The notes under the pieces: generated by a model | What the model saw: the letters and a program-made list of their open reading frames with translations, nothing else | What the model was told of the DNA's origin: nothing | The model's database searches: none | Program-made: the position numbers and the translations under genes | Shown: piece by piece, positions 36,603-46,600 of the stretch | Layout: the number at the start of each line of letters is the position of its first letter | Position numbering within the stretch: position 1 is the stretch's first letter | DNA from: Corynebacterium sp. | GTDB taxonomy: Bacteria; Actinomycetota; Actinomycetes; Mycobacteriales; Mycobacteriaceae | Assembly (NCBI RefSeq): GCF_022712275.1 | Contig: NZ_JALAGU010000022.1 | Coordinates: forward strand, 62,001 to 126,000 | Direction of reading: 5' to 3' | Length of the DNA stretch: 64,000 nt

Positions 36603-38651
36603 CTAACCGTCGCTGTGCTCCTCCGGAGAGAGGGCGGCCATCACCGCGGCAGCGAGCTTCGGACCGAATCCGGGCAGCGCGGCGACGGCCTCCTCCCCCG
36701 CCTCCCGGACCTTCGCCACGGAACCGAAGGCGGTGACGAGTTGGGAGCGGCGCTTCGGGCCGAGCCCCGGCACCTCGTCGAGGACCGACCTGGTCATCCG
36801 CTTGCCGCGGCTGGCACGGTGGAAGGTGATCGCGAAGCGGTGCGCCTCGTCACGGATCTGCTGGACGAGGTACAGGGCCGGCGAGTTCCGGGCGACGATC
36901 ACCGGGTACTCGTCGCCGGGCACCCACAGCTCCTCGAGCCGCTTGGCGATGCCGACGAGGGTCACGTCGGTGACCCCGAGCTCGTCGAGCACTTCCTGGG
37001 CCGCCTCGACCTGCGGCCGCCCACCGTCGACGATGAACAGCTGTGGTGGATAGGCGAACCGCTTCGCCCCCTGCTCCGCCTCGGCCGCACTGACCTCGCC
37101 CTCGAGCCGGTCGCCGGCGTCGTCCCCGGCCGGCACGGCGGTCCTGTCCTGCTGGTAGCGCTGGAACCGGCGTCGGACGACCTCGGCGATGGACGCCACA
37201 TCGTCGGAGTGCCCGTCCCCGGCCGCCTCACGGATGCGGTAGCGGCGGTAGTCGGACTTACGCGGCAGTCCGTCCTCGAAGACCACGAGGCTGGCGACCA
37301 CGTCGGTGCCCTGGATGTGGGAGATGTCGGTGCACTCGATGCGCAGCGGCGGTTCGTCCATCCACAGTGCCTCGCGCAGCTCCTCCAGGGCCGAGGACCG
37401 GGCGGTGATGTCGCCGACGCGGGCGAGCTTGTGCTGTCGCAGCGCCTGGGCCGCGTTCTCCCGGGCGGTGTCCATCAGCGCCTTCTTGTCCCCGCGCTGC
37501 GGGAAGCGTACCGTCACCCGGGCACCACGCAGCTCGGTGAGCCAGGCGGAAAGCCCCTCGATGTCGTCGATCTCGTCGGGGTCGACCGGCACGAGGATCT
37601 CTCGGGGCACCGGCTCCAGCGTCACCTCGCGGGACGCCGCCGCCCGGGAATTACCGCCCACCGCGGACTCGGTGGCGTCGGAGAGTTCGGCCGACTGACC
37701 GTAGAACTGGGTGAGGAAGTCCGCCAGCAGCGCCGGGGTCCCGGCGTCTCCGGTCGCGTCGCTGTCTCCGGTGGCGTTCTCGACGACCCATCCCCGCTGG
37801 CCACGGATACGTCCGCCACGGACGTGGAAGATCTGGACGGCGCTCTCCAAGTCGTCACCGGCGGTGGCGATGACGTCGGCGTCGGTGTTGTCGGAGAAGA
37901 CCACGGACTGCTTCTCCATGGCGGAGTCCATCGCCCCGAGCTGGTCACGCAGGGAGGCGGCCCGCTCGAAGTCGAGGTTCCCCGCGGCGTCCTCCATCTC
38001 CTGACGGACATCCCGCATGACCCGCTCGGTGTTGCCGCCGGCGAGGAAGGAGCAGAAGCCGTCGACGAGCTCCATATGCTCCGAGGGTGAGACCCGCCCC
38101 ACACACGGAGCGGAGCAGCGGTCGATGTAGCCGAGCAGGCAGGGACGGCCCAGTTGCTCGTGGCGACGGTACACTCCGGCGGTGCAGGTCCGCACCGGGA
38201 AGACACGGGTCAGGGATTCGAGCGTCTCCCTGATCGCCCAGGCCTTCGGGTACGGGCCGAAGTAGCGCACCCCCTTCTTCCGCGGACCCCGGTAGAGGAA
38301 GGCCCGGGGGAACTGCTCCTTCACGCTCACCGCGAGCATGGGGTAGGTCTTGTCGTCGCGGTACATGACGTTGTACCGCGGGGCGAACTTCTTGATCCAC
38401 GTGTACTCGAGGTTCAGGGCCTCGAGTTCGCTGGACACGACAGTCCACTGCACATGGTCGGAGGAGAAGACCATGGTCCGGATCCGCGGGTTGAGGTGCG
38501 CGGGATCCTGGAAGTAGTTCGACAGCCGGCTGCGCAGGTTCTTCGCCTTGCCGACGTAGAGGACCCGGTCATCGGCGTCGCGGAAGGTGTAGACGCCCGG
38601 GTTCGTCGGGATCGTCCCCGGTGCCGGGCGGTAGGAGGCGGGATCAGCCAT
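36603..38651 (-). CDS. uvrC: Excinuclease ABC subunit C
   Basis: A 682-residue UvrC, which makes both incisions in nucleotide excision repair. Domains in order: GIY-YIG nuclease (GVYTFRDADDRVLYVGKAKNL, residues 19-39), Cys-bearing region and UVR motif near residues 205-240, RNase H-like endonuclease with IECTDISHIQGTDVVAS and FIVDGGRPQVEAA, and a tandem HhH at the C terminus (DEVPGLGPKRRSQLVTAFGS; LPGFGPKLAAAV). It begins 12 bp after the PH-domain gene. Confidence 0.96.
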   Translation of the reverse strand: MADPASYRPAPGTIPTNPGVYTFRDADDRVLYVGKAKNLRSRLSNYFQDPAHLNPRIRTMVFSSDHVQWTVVSSELEALNLEYTWIKKFAPRYNVMYRDDKTYPMLAVSVKEQFPRAFLYRGPRKKGVRYFGPYPKAWAIRETLESLTRVFPVRTCTAGVYRRHEQLGRPCLLGYIDRCSAPCVGRVSPSEHMELVDGFCSFLAGGNTERVMRDVRQEMEDAAGNLDFERAASLRDQLGAMDSAMEKQSVVFSDNTDADVIATAGDDLESAVQIFHVRGGRIRGQRGWVVENATGDSDATGDAGTPALLADFLTQFYGQSAELSDATESAVGGNSRAAASREVTLEPVPREILVPVDPDEIDDIEGLSAWLTELRGARVTVRFPQRGDKKALMDTARENAAQALRQHKLARVGDITARSSALEELREALWMDEPPLRIECTDISHIQGTDVVASLVVFEDGLPRKSDYRRYRIREAAGDGHSDDVASIAEVVRRRFQRYQQDRTAVPAGDDAGDRLEGEVSAAEAEQGAKRFAYPPQLFIVDGGRPQVEAAQEVLDELGVTDVTLVGIAKRLEELWVPGDEYPVIVARNSPALYLVQQIRDEAHRFAITFHRASRGKRMTRSVLDEVPGLGPKRRSQLVTAFGSVAKVREAGEEAVAALPGFGPKLAAAVMAALSPEEHSDG

Positions 38652-38663
38652 CGGCGTTCCCTC

Positions 38664-39158
38664 CTACTCTTCGGGCATGTAACGGTCCTCGAGGCGGCGG
38701 AAGGCCTCGACCTGCTGCGCCACGGTGGTCTTGTCGCTGACCTGGAAGGCCATCATCGGAACGAACTCGAAGTCCGGCAGTTCCAGCCGTGCCCAGCGGG
38801 AGTTCCGGGGGAAAGACAGACCGTAGATCATCCGCCAGGGGTAGAACTTCGCACCGAGGACGTTGCGGACCTCCACTCCCCGGGGGTTGACGCGCACCCG
38901 CGGGCGGGTCAGGGTCAGGGCGGCGGCGGAGAACAGCAGTCCGATCCCCACGAACGCCCACTGGTCGACGGCACTGACGGTGGCTCCGGTGTCCCCGGCG
39001 GCGGAGACGACCCCCATGAAGATGTGCAGCGCCATGATGATGACGACGGCGATCCAGGCGACCTTCTTCAGGAACGGGGACCGGACGGTCAGCAGCCACC
39101 CCTCGTCGGTGGTGGGGGTCGGTGCCGTGGTCTTCGCAGTGGAATCAGCCGTGCTCAC
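38664..39158 (-). CDS. PH-domain membrane protein
   Basis: A 164-residue protein with a short hydrophilic N terminus, two TM segments (about residues 33-52 and 64-82) and a C-terminal bacterial PH-like domain (RVRVNPRGVEVRNVLGAKFYPWRMIYGLSFP). The gene between ribH and uvrC is conserved in Corynebacterium; its function is not known. TAACGT at 39167-39172 is 8 bp from the GTG start, a leaderless-type promoter. Confidence 0.8.
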   Translation of the reverse strand: MSTADSTAKTTAPTPTTDEGWLLTVRSPFLKKVAWIAVVIIMALHIFMGVVSAAGDTGATVSAVDQWAFVGIGLLFSAAALTLTRPRVRVNPRGVEVRNVLGAKFYPWRMIYGLSFPRNSRWARLELPDFEFVPMMAFQVSDKTTVAQQVEAFRRLEDRYMPEE

Positions 39159-39217
39159 GTCCGCCCACGTTACCCCGGTCCGTCGACGGGACCCAACTGC
39201 CCACCGGGCGGGGGCGG

Positions 39218-39700
39218 TCAGCCCCGGGCGCGGATGTCGCGGATGACCAGGAGAGTGTGCAGCGCGGCGCGGGCGGCATCGGCCCCCTTGTCCTCCACGG
39301 CGCCCTCCACACCGGAGCGGTCGACGGCCTGCTGCTGGTTCTCGACGGTGAGGACACCGTTGCCGACCGGCTTGCCGGAGTCCAGGCTGACCCGGGTCAG
39401 ACCGTCGGTGACGGACCGGCAGACGTAGTCGAAGTGGGCCGTGTCTCCCCGGATGACGCAGCCGTTGGCGACGACGGCGTCATGGCTCTTCAGCGCCTCG
39501 GCGACGGCCACAGGCAGCTCCACGCAGCCGGCGACCCGCCAGTCGTCGACGGCAGCGCCGAGCTCCTTGAGGGCGCGGACCGAATGGTCGTGGAGCCGGT
39601 CGGTGATCTCCGCATTCCAGGACGCGGAGATCACGGCGATGCGGAATCCGTCGCCGGATCCGGGACGCAGGGTGAGGGCGGCGAGGCCGTCGGCAGCCAT
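39218..39700 (-). CDS. ribH: 6,7-dimethyl-8-ribityllumazine synthase
   Basis: A 160-residue lumazine synthase, the penultimate riboflavin step. Seen: VISASWNAEITDRL (substrate loop), VAGCVELPVAVAEAL, ANGCVIRGDTAHFDYVC with the catalytic His and GNGVLTVENQQQAVDRS. Starts 9 bp after ribBA, so it belongs to the rib transcript. Confidence 0.95.
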   Translation of the reverse strand: MAADGLAALTLRPGSGDGFRIAVISASWNAEITDRLHDHSVRALKELGAAVDDWRVAGCVELPVAVAEALKSHDAVVANGCVIRGDTAHFDYVCRSVTDGLTRVSLDSGKPVGNGVLTVENQQQAVDRSGVEGAVEDKGADAARAALHTLLVIRDIRARG

Positions 39701-39709
39701 GGGGTTCTC

Positions 39710-40957
39710 CTAATCGGTGAGTGAGTCGAGCTGGTGGCCCATGCGGTCACGCTTGGTGCGCAGGTAGGTCTCGTTCTCCGGGTTGGACGGCAGGTCGATC
39801 GGGACGCGGCGGACCACCGCCACACCGTGCTTCTCCAGGTCGAGCCGCTTGGCCGGATTGTTGGACAGCAGGGCGACCGAGTGGACGCCGAGATCGCGGA
39901 GGATCTGGGCGGCGGCGCTGTACTCGCGGGAATCCACCGGCAGCCCCTGGGCGGTGTTCGCGTCCACGGTGTCCAGCCCGCGGTCCTGCAGGTTGTAGGC
40001 CGTCAGCTTCGGGAGCAGGCCGATGCCGCGTCCTTCCTGACCGCGCATGTAGACGAGGACGCCACGGCCGGATTCGGCGATGCGGTCGAGGGCTGCGTCG
40101 AGCTGCTCCCCGCAGTCACAGCGGCGGGAACCGAAGACGTCTCCGGTGAGGCACTCGGAGTGGACGCGCACGAGCACGTCCTCACCGTCATCGGCCGCCG
40201 GATCTCCGACGACGAGAGCCATGTGCTCGACCCCGTCGACGACGCCACGGTAGGCCACCGCACGGAACTCACCGTGGCGGGTGGGCAGCCGGGTCTCGAC
40301 CTCGCGGGTGACGACGGGGGTGTTCACCCGACGCCACTCGGCGAGCTGCTCGATAGAGACCAGGGACAGACCGTGCTCGTCGCAGAAGCGGCGCAGCTCC
40401 GGAAGCCGCGCCATGCCGGTCGGATCATCCTCGGAGACGACCTCACAGAGCACGCCGGAAGGACGCAGCCCTGCCGCGCGCGCCAGGTCGATCGAGGCCT
40501 CGGTGTGCCCGACGCGCTCGAGGACGCCGCCGTCCTTGGCACGCAGCGGCACGACGTGCCCGGGGCGGTGGAAGGTGTCGCGCACCGAGGTCGGGTCGGC
40601 GAGCTTGAGGATGGTGCTGGACCGGTCGACGGCGCTGATACCGGTGGTGATGTCCTCGGCGGCGTCCACGGTGACGGTGTAGGCGGTGCCGCGGACATCC
40701 TCGTTGCGGGCGACCATGGGCGGCAGTCCGAGCCGGTCGGCGTCCTCGTTGGTGAGCGTGGCGCAGATGTAGCCGGAGGAGTGCTTCACGGTGAACGCGA
40801 TGAGCTCCGGGGTGGCCTTCTCGGCGGCGAAGATGATGTCGCCCTCGTTCTCCCGGTCCTCGTCGTCGACGACGACCACGGCCTTACCGGCGGCGATGTC
40901 GGCGATGGCGTCCTCAATGGGGTCGAGCAGCGAGGTGCGCTGTGCGGATTCGCTCAC
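39710..40957 (-). CDS. ribBA: Bifunctional DHBP synthase / GTP cyclohydrolase II
   Basis: A 415-residue fusion catalysing the two entry reactions of riboflavin synthesis. The N-terminal RibB half has VVVVDDEDRENEGDIIFAAE and RPGHVVPLRAKDGGVLERVGHTEASIDLARAAGL; the C-terminal RibA half has the zinc cysteines in CLTGDVFGSRRCDCGEQL and the catalytic RGQEGRGIGLLPKLTAYNLQD. The GTG at 40957 overlaps the ribE stop (GTGA). Upstream in-frame residues are a shadow of ribE. Confidence 0.96.
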   Translation of the reverse strand: MSESAQRTSLLDPIEDAIADIAAGKAVVVVDDEDRENEGDIIFAAEKATPELIAFTVKHSSGYICATLTNEDADRLGLPPMVARNEDVRGTAYTVTVDAAEDITTGISAVDRSSTILKLADPTSVRDTFHRPGHVVPLRAKDGGVLERVGHTEASIDLARAAGLRPSGVLCEVVSEDDPTGMARLPELRRFCDEHGLSLVSIEQLAEWRRVNTPVVTREVETRLPTRHGEFRAVAYRGVVDGVEHMALVVGDPAADDGEDVLVRVHSECLTGDVFGSRRCDCGEQLDAALDRIAESGRGVLVYMRGQEGRGIGLLPKLTAYNLQDRGLDTVDANTAQGLPVDSREYSAAAQILRDLGVHSVALLSNNPAKRLDLEKHGVAVVRRVPIDLPSNPENETYLRTKRDRMGHQLDSLTD

Positions 40958-41586
40958 TTGATGGTTCCTTCCGTGCCGGATTCCAGCAGTCGTTCGGTGT
41001 ACTTGGCAAGCACGTCGCACTCGATGTTGACGCGGTCGCCGGCGGTGAGGTCGCCCAGGACGGTCTCGGCGAGGGTGACGGGGATGAGGGAGACCTCGAA
41101 CCAGGCGTCGTCGACGGGGCCGACCTCGGCGACGGTCAGCGAGGTGCCGTTGACGGCGATGCTGCCCTTCTTGGCGACATAGCGGGCCAGTGCCGGGTCC
41201 TCGAGACGGAACCGCAGCACCTCCCACTCGCTGCCCGGGGTGCGGGACTCGAGGACGGCGGTGCCGTCGACGTGGCCCTGCACGATGTGGCCGCCGAGGC
41301 GTCCGCCGGTCGCGGTGGCGCGCTCGAGGTTCACCCGGTCACCGGCGGTGAGGTCGCCGATGGCCGTGTAGTCGAGGGTGACCTGCATGCAGTCGGCCCA
41401 GAAGCCGGGGTTGTCACCGTCCGTGTCGTAGTCCGTGACGGTCAGGCATACGCCGTTGACCGCGATGGAGGCGCCGTGGACGGCGTCGGCGATGACCGTG
41501 CTGCAGGAGATACGGAGACGTTGGGCGTCGGCCGTGCGCTCCACGGCGGCGACGGTGCCTGTCTCCTCGACAATTCCGGTGAACAT
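40954..41586 (-). CDS. ribE: Riboflavin synthase alpha chain
   Basis: A 210-residue protein of two homologous lumazine-binding repeats: MFTGIVEETGTVAAVE... with GASIAVNGVCLTV, and the second with GGHIVQGHVDGTAVLE and KKGSIAVNGTSLTVAEV. It converts two lumazines to riboflavin. TAGACT lies 7 bp before its ATG, giving a promoter separate from rpe-ribD. Confidence 0.95.
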   Translation of the reverse strand: MFTGIVEETGTVAAVERTADAQRLRISCSTVIADAVHGASIAVNGVCLTVTDYDTDGDNPGFWADCMQVTLDYTAIGDLTAGDRVNLERATATGGRLGGHIVQGHVDGTAVLESRTPGSEWEVLRFRLEDPALARYVAKKGSIAVNGTSLTVAEVGPVDDAWFEVSLIPVTLAETVLGDLTAGDRVNIECDVLAKYTERLLESGTEGTIK

Positions 41587-41593
41587 GACGGTC

Positions 41594-41599
41594 AGTCTA
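41594..41599 (-). promoter_or_regulatory. Putative -10 box of ribE-ribBA-ribH
   Basis: TAGACT on the minus strand, 7 bp before the ribE ATG with no ribosome site between. TTGACG occurs 20 bp further upstream, slightly too far for an ideal -35. I saw no FMN riboswitch in the 76-bp ribD-ribE gap. Confidence 0.5.
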
Positions 41600-41662
41600 A
41601 GCCACCGTTGTCTGCGTCACGTCAACGGGACGCCGTGACGCCGCGCGGTACGGCGACATGTG

Positions 41663-42712
41663 TCAGCCGAGGCGCGTACTCACGCTGACGATGTCTCCAC
41701 CGGCCACGTCGACCGAGCGCAGGGTGAAGCGGCTGATACCGGCGATGGTCGTGGCGGTGGACGGTGCCGGGGCCACGGTCGGGATGCCCGCCCCCAGCAG
41801 TGCCGGGGCGGTGTAGGCGTCCACCGCGTCAACCAGCCCGTCGGCGATGAAGGACGCAGCGATGTGTGGACCGCCCTCGACCAGGACATCGACGAGGCCC
41901 CGGCTGCCGAGACCGTCCAGCACCTCGGCCAGACTCTCACCCCGGTACCGCAGTGCCGGGAACACCGCAGCATCAGCAGGCACGTCGGTGTGCCCGATGA
42001 CGACCCGCTCCGGCTGATGGTCGTACAGCCCGCCCTCCGGGCGTCGCGCTGTCAGCCGTGGATCATCGGCGAGCACGGTGCCGGTGCCGACGATGACGGC
42101 GTCCCGTCGCGAGCGGTCGAGATGGACGCGGGCACGGGCATCCTCCCCGGTGATCCACCGGGAGGTGCCGTCGGTGGCGGCGGCGAATCCGTCGAGGGTG
42201 CCCGCGTACTTCAGGGTCACGTGCGGGCGCCCCAGGCGCCGGGACGCCAACCACGGCTCCACGCTGAACTGCGGCACACCTGCGAGATCGGTGGAGGATG
42301 TGACCAGCGGCCCCGCCACCGACATACCGCGGGCGCGGAGGTACTCCGCGCCGCCTCCCTCGGCGTCTCCCGGATCGGCGAAGGCGTAAACGACGTGCGC
42401 AATGCCCGCATCGAGCAGTGCGAGCGCACACGGGCCGGTCCGGCCGGTGTGGTTGCAGGGCTCCAGGGTGACGACAGCGGTCCCGCCCCTGGCCTTCTCC
42501 CCCGCCTCCGCCAGGGCATTGACCTCTGCATGCGGTCCACCGACCGGCGAGGTTCCGCCGGTACCGACGATCTCACCGTCCGCGGAGAGGATCACCGCAC
42601 CCACCGGAGGGTTCGGGCTCGTGGTTCCGCGGACCTCCCGGCCGGCGGCGTCGGCGGCCTCCAACGCTGACGCCAGCAGCGGATCGCCCGTCAGACGCAG
42701 GTAGGGGTCCAT
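41663..42712 (-). CDS. ribD: Bifunctional diaminohydroxyphosphoribosylaminopyrimidine deaminase / reductase
   Basis: A 349-residue RibD. The N-terminal zinc deaminase has PHAEVNALAEAG and TLEPCNHTGRTGPCALALLDA; the C-terminal NADPH reductase has GRPHVTLKYAGTLDGFAAATDGTSRWITGEDAR and DVLVEGGPHIAASFIADGL. It overlaps rpe by one base (TGATG), which couples its translation to rpe. Confidence 0.95.
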   Translation of the reverse strand: MDPYLRLTGDPLLASALEAADAAGREVRGTTSPNPPVGAVILSADGEIVGTGGTSPVGGPHAEVNALAEAGEKARGGTAVVTLEPCNHTGRTGPCALALLDAGIAHVVYAFADPGDAEGGGAEYLRARGMSVAGPLVTSSTDLAGVPQFSVEPWLASRRLGRPHVTLKYAGTLDGFAAATDGTSRWITGEDARARVHLDRSRRDAVIVGTGTVLADDPRLTARRPEGGLYDHQPERVVIGHTDVPADAAVFPALRYRGESLAEVLDGLGSRGLVDVLVEGGPHIAASFIADGLVDAVDAYTAPALLGAGIPTVAPAPSTATTIAGISRFTLRSVDVAGGDIVSVSTRLG

Positions 42713-43386
42713 CAGGAACGGGCGGCAGCTACGGCGGCGGCACGGATTGCGGTCACCTGGGCCTCCGGGTCCTCCTTGCCGAAGACCGAGGAACCGGCGA
42801 CGTAGACGTCCACACCGGCGGCCGCGGACTCGGCGGCCGTCTCCACACCGATACCGCCGTCAATCTCGATGAGGGTGTCCAGCCCCTCGGCGTCGATACG
42901 GGTCCGCAGGGCCCGGACCTTCTCCAGGACTTCCGGCATGAAGGACTGGCCACCGAAGCCGGGCTCCACACTCATGACCAGCACGAGATCGAAGTCGGCG
43001 AGCCGGTCGAGCAGCGGCTCCACCGCGGTGCCCGGCTTCACGGAGATTCCGGCGCGGGTGCCCGCCTCCCTCAGGGTCCTGGCGAGGGCCACCGCGACGT
43101 CCACGTCGGCGACGGCCTCCAGGTGAAAGGTGACATTGCCGAAGGCGGAGTACTCCGGGGCCCAGCGCTCCGGATCCTCGATCATGAGGTGGACGTCGGT
43201 GAAGGTGCCGGTGCGCCGACGCACGGCTTCAGCGACCGGAAGCCCGAAGCTGAGGTTGGGAACGAAGTGGTTGTCCATGACGTCGATGTGCAGCCAGTCC
43301 GCTCCGGGGACCCTGGCGATCTCACCGGCGAGATCCGCAAAGTCGGCGGCGAGAATGGACGGGGCGATCAGCGTCTGTCGGGTCAT
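42712..43386 (-). CDS. rpe: Ribulose-phosphate 3-epimerase
   Basis: A 224-residue TIM-barrel epimerase interconverting ribulose-5-P and xylulose-5-P. APSILAADFADL, WLHIDVMDNHFVPNLSFG, LVMSVEPGFGGQSF and EIDGGIGVETAAESAAAGVDVYVAGSSVF show the metal and phosphate sites. TACGAT (43393-43398) is 6 bp before the ATG with no ribosome site. Pentose metabolism and riboflavin synthesis share ribulose-5-P, which explains the rpe-ribD coupling. Confidence 0.95.
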   Translation of the reverse strand: MTRQTLIAPSILAADFADLAGEIARVPGADWLHIDVMDNHFVPNLSFGLPVAEAVRRRTGTFTDVHLMIEDPERWAPEYSAFGNVTFHLEAVADVDVAVALARTLREAGTRAGISVKPGTAVEPLLDRLADFDLVLVMSVEPGFGGQSFMPEVLEKVRALRTRIDAEGLDTLIEIDGGIGVETAAESAAAGVDVYVAGSSVFGKEDPEAQVTAIRAAAVAAARS

Positions 43387-43601
43387 GGGTTCATCGTATA
43401 CGGCCCCGCAGGAGCCTCATGTTTCGACAGTGTTTCAGATGTATTTCACCATTGTGACCAGCGAATATGCGATTAGACCCATGATTTTCCATCAGTTAGT
43501 CTTGCCTGACCAGAGCAATGGCACTCCCGGAGTCCGCGCAGTGATCCGCCACAAGCGGTTGCCGGTAACCGGGACCCCGAGGCGAAAGATCAACCCGACC
43601 T
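43387..43601. promoter_or_regulatory. rpe / gltB-like divergent regulatory region
   Basis: A 215-bp region, more AT-rich than its flanks. It holds the rpe -10 box and three helically phased half-sites: TGTTTC at 43420-43425, TGTTTC at 43431-43436 and TATTTC at 43442-43447, each 11 bp apart. TAGTCT near 43498 is a possible -10 box for the rightward operon. No clear AmtR site was recognised. Confidence 0.4.
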
Positions 43602-46600
43602 ATGAGTTCGACGAGTTCGACATTCGGCCTGTACGACCCGTCCCGAGAGCACAGCGCCTGTGGCGTGGGATTCCTCACCCGCAAGGACGGCGTCCCCACC
43701 CACGACGTCCTTGACCGCGGCCACCGTGCCCTGTGCGCCATCCCGCACCGCGGCGGCATGTCCTCCGAGGGTGTCGGCGACGGCGCCGGCGTGAACATCG
43801 ACCTGTCGGTCGAGTTCTTCTCCGCCGTCACCGGTCTCGACCTGGAGGAGCGTCGCTTCGGCGTCGGCAACTTCTTCCTGCCCGAGGACACCACACAGTC
43901 CCCGACCGCCCGGCGGATCATCGCCGATTCCCTGACGGCCGAAGGCCTGGAGGTCACCACCGAACGTGAGGTGCCGGTCAACGAGGCCGCGGTGCGCCCC
44001 GTCGCGCTGGATTACCAGCTGCCGATCCGGCAGTGGATCTTCACCGTCCCCGCGACAATGACGTCGGCGGAGGCGGACCGTGCCGCCAACTCGGCGCTGC
44101 TGCGCATCGAGCAGGAGGCCTACTCGCGTCCTGAGCTCACAGGTCTGTACCCGCTGTCGCTGTCGACCCGTACCCAGGTCCTCAAGGGTCGGCTCAACGC
44201 CGACGAGGTCATCCCCTGGTTCTCCGACCTCACCGACGAGCGCCACAGCGTGCGCACGATGTACTTCCACACCCGGTTCTCCACCAACACCGAGCCGCAC
44301 CCCTCGATGGCCCAGCCGTTCCGCCTCATGGCGCACAACGGTGAGCTCAACACCGACCGGAAGAACCGCATCAGTGACGAGGCCGCAGCGGCCTCCCGCC
44401 AGCGCCACATCATCCGGCCGCCCGGACAGTCTGATTCATCCCGCCTGGACCAGACCCTCCAGTCCCGCGTCTTCGACGACCGGCTCGACATCGTCGAGGC
44501 TGTGGTCTCGCTCATGCCGCCGGCCTGGGAGAATGACCGCTCGCTGCCACAGCCGGTGCGCGACATGCTGGAGTACTTCTCCCTCTACGAGGAGAAGAAC
44601 GACGGTCCGGCCGCCCTCATCTTCAACGACGGTGATGTCGTCGGCGCCCGCCTCGACCGCCTGGGCCTGCGCCCGCTGCGCAGCATCGAGACCGCCGACT
44701 ACCTCATGGTCTCCTCCGAGGCCGGCCAGCTCGACGCCGAGCCCGACGAGGTCCTCCACCGCGGACGCATCGAGGCCGGCGGCATGCTCAGTCTCGACCA
44801 CCGCACCGGTGAAATCCGCCGCACCCGTGAGACCCTCGAGGAACTCGCCGGTCGTCGGGACTACGCCACCATGCTCGAGGATTCCCGCACCGACATCCGC
44901 GACATCCCGGTCTCCGGCATGAAGCGCGGCACCACCACCCTCGGCTACGAGGGCGACCTGACGCTGGCCGGCCGCTTCGTGGCCTACTCCATGAACCAGG
45001 AGAGTTTCCGGTTCATGATGGACCCGATGCTCGCCACCGGTGCCGAGCGCATCTCCGCGATGGGCTACGGCAACGCGATCAACGCCCTGTCGGACACCGA
45101 GGGTGGTGTGGCGAAGTACTTTTCACAGCGATTCGCCCAGGTCACCAACCCGCCGCTGGACTCCATCCGTGAGGCCGACGGCATGACCTTCCGTGTCGCG
45201 CTCGGTGCCAAGCCGGATGCCACGGACGCCGAGGACCCCCGCGATCCCACCCACCAGATCGTGGTGGAGACCCCCATCCTGTCCCACCTGGACATGCTGC
45301 GGCTGCGCGAGCAGGACCTCGTGCCGGTCCGACGCTTCGACCTGCTCTACGAGCCGGACGCCACCGACCCCGACGCCAACGCCGACTCCGTCACCGACGC
45401 GATCGACCGGCTCTGTGACGGCGTGGCCCGCTTCGCCGCGGAGAAGGGCGGCATCGCCGTGCTCTCCGACCGCTCCGTCGACTCCGTCCACGCCCCGATC
45501 CCGCTGCTGCTGGCTATCTCCTCGGTCAACCAGCGACTGATCGCCGACGGCCTGCGCATGCGCGTCTCCGTTATCGCGGACTCCGGTCAGCTCCCCAGCT
45601 CGCACCACATCGCCTCCGCCCTCGGCTTCGGTGCAGCTGCGGTCTACAGCCTCTCGGCCCGCCTGCGCGCCGAGGAGAAGTACCCCGCCCCGACCAGCCC
45701 GGCCGGCGACTACACCGAGACCGACAGAGCCTTCGACAGGTTCCGCAAGGCCGCGCTCAAGCAGCTCGGCAAGACCATGGGCCGCGTCGGCCTGTGCACC
45801 GTCGAGTCCTACATCGGCGGCGAGTTCTTCGAGCCGAACTACCTCGACACCCGCGACCCCGCGCTGGCCCGCTGCTTCCCTCACATGGACGCCCCGGTCC
45901 GCGGCGTCGGCTTCCGGCGCATCGCCGAGGCCAACACCGAGTGGCACCAGCGGGCAGCCACCGTCTCCGAGGACTCCGACATTCCGCTGCTCGGTCTGTT
46001 CAAGGAGCGCTCCGAAGGTGCCGGCCACTCCTTCGGCACCACCGCCGTACGTGGCTTCACGGGTCTGACCGATGAGCCGCTCGCCCTGCCGACCCCGTCG
46101 GCGCAGACGCCGGAGAAGACCACGGCAGAGGCCGGTGAGGAGCTCCGCCTGCTGACACTCGGCCAGCTCGGCGATGCCTTCGGCATCTCCGACGAGGCCT
46201 ACACCAACGCCGGTTTCGGCCAGCTCTCCCCCGACCAGATCGACGCCTTCAAGGTTACCCCGGGCTACCGCGACTTCGTGTCCACCACCAAGGCCGAGCG
46301 CGCCCGGCGGCCTTCCGCACTGCGCGACATCCTCGCACTGCCCGCCGACGTCACCGGGCTGCGCAGCCACGAGGACTTCGGACGCCAGATCGGCCGGTTC
46401 TCCCTCGACGGCAACGGCTCGATCTGCGTCCGCGGACTCGACGTCGCATCCGTCGGCACCGACACCTGGTCCCTGGTGCTGGCCGACCCTGACGGACGGC
46501 TGACCGGCCACGCCGAACTCGCCGTCTGGCTACGCGACTCCTTCGGCCCTGCCGTGCTCTCGCTGCGCGTCTCGGCCGCCGAACTGGTCGTGGAGGCCCA

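Noticed and set aside
41587..41662. Possible FMN riboswitch before the riboflavin genes
   Set aside because: The gap is only 76 bp, is mostly taken up by a promoter-like sequence, and shows none of the conserved RFN-element helices.
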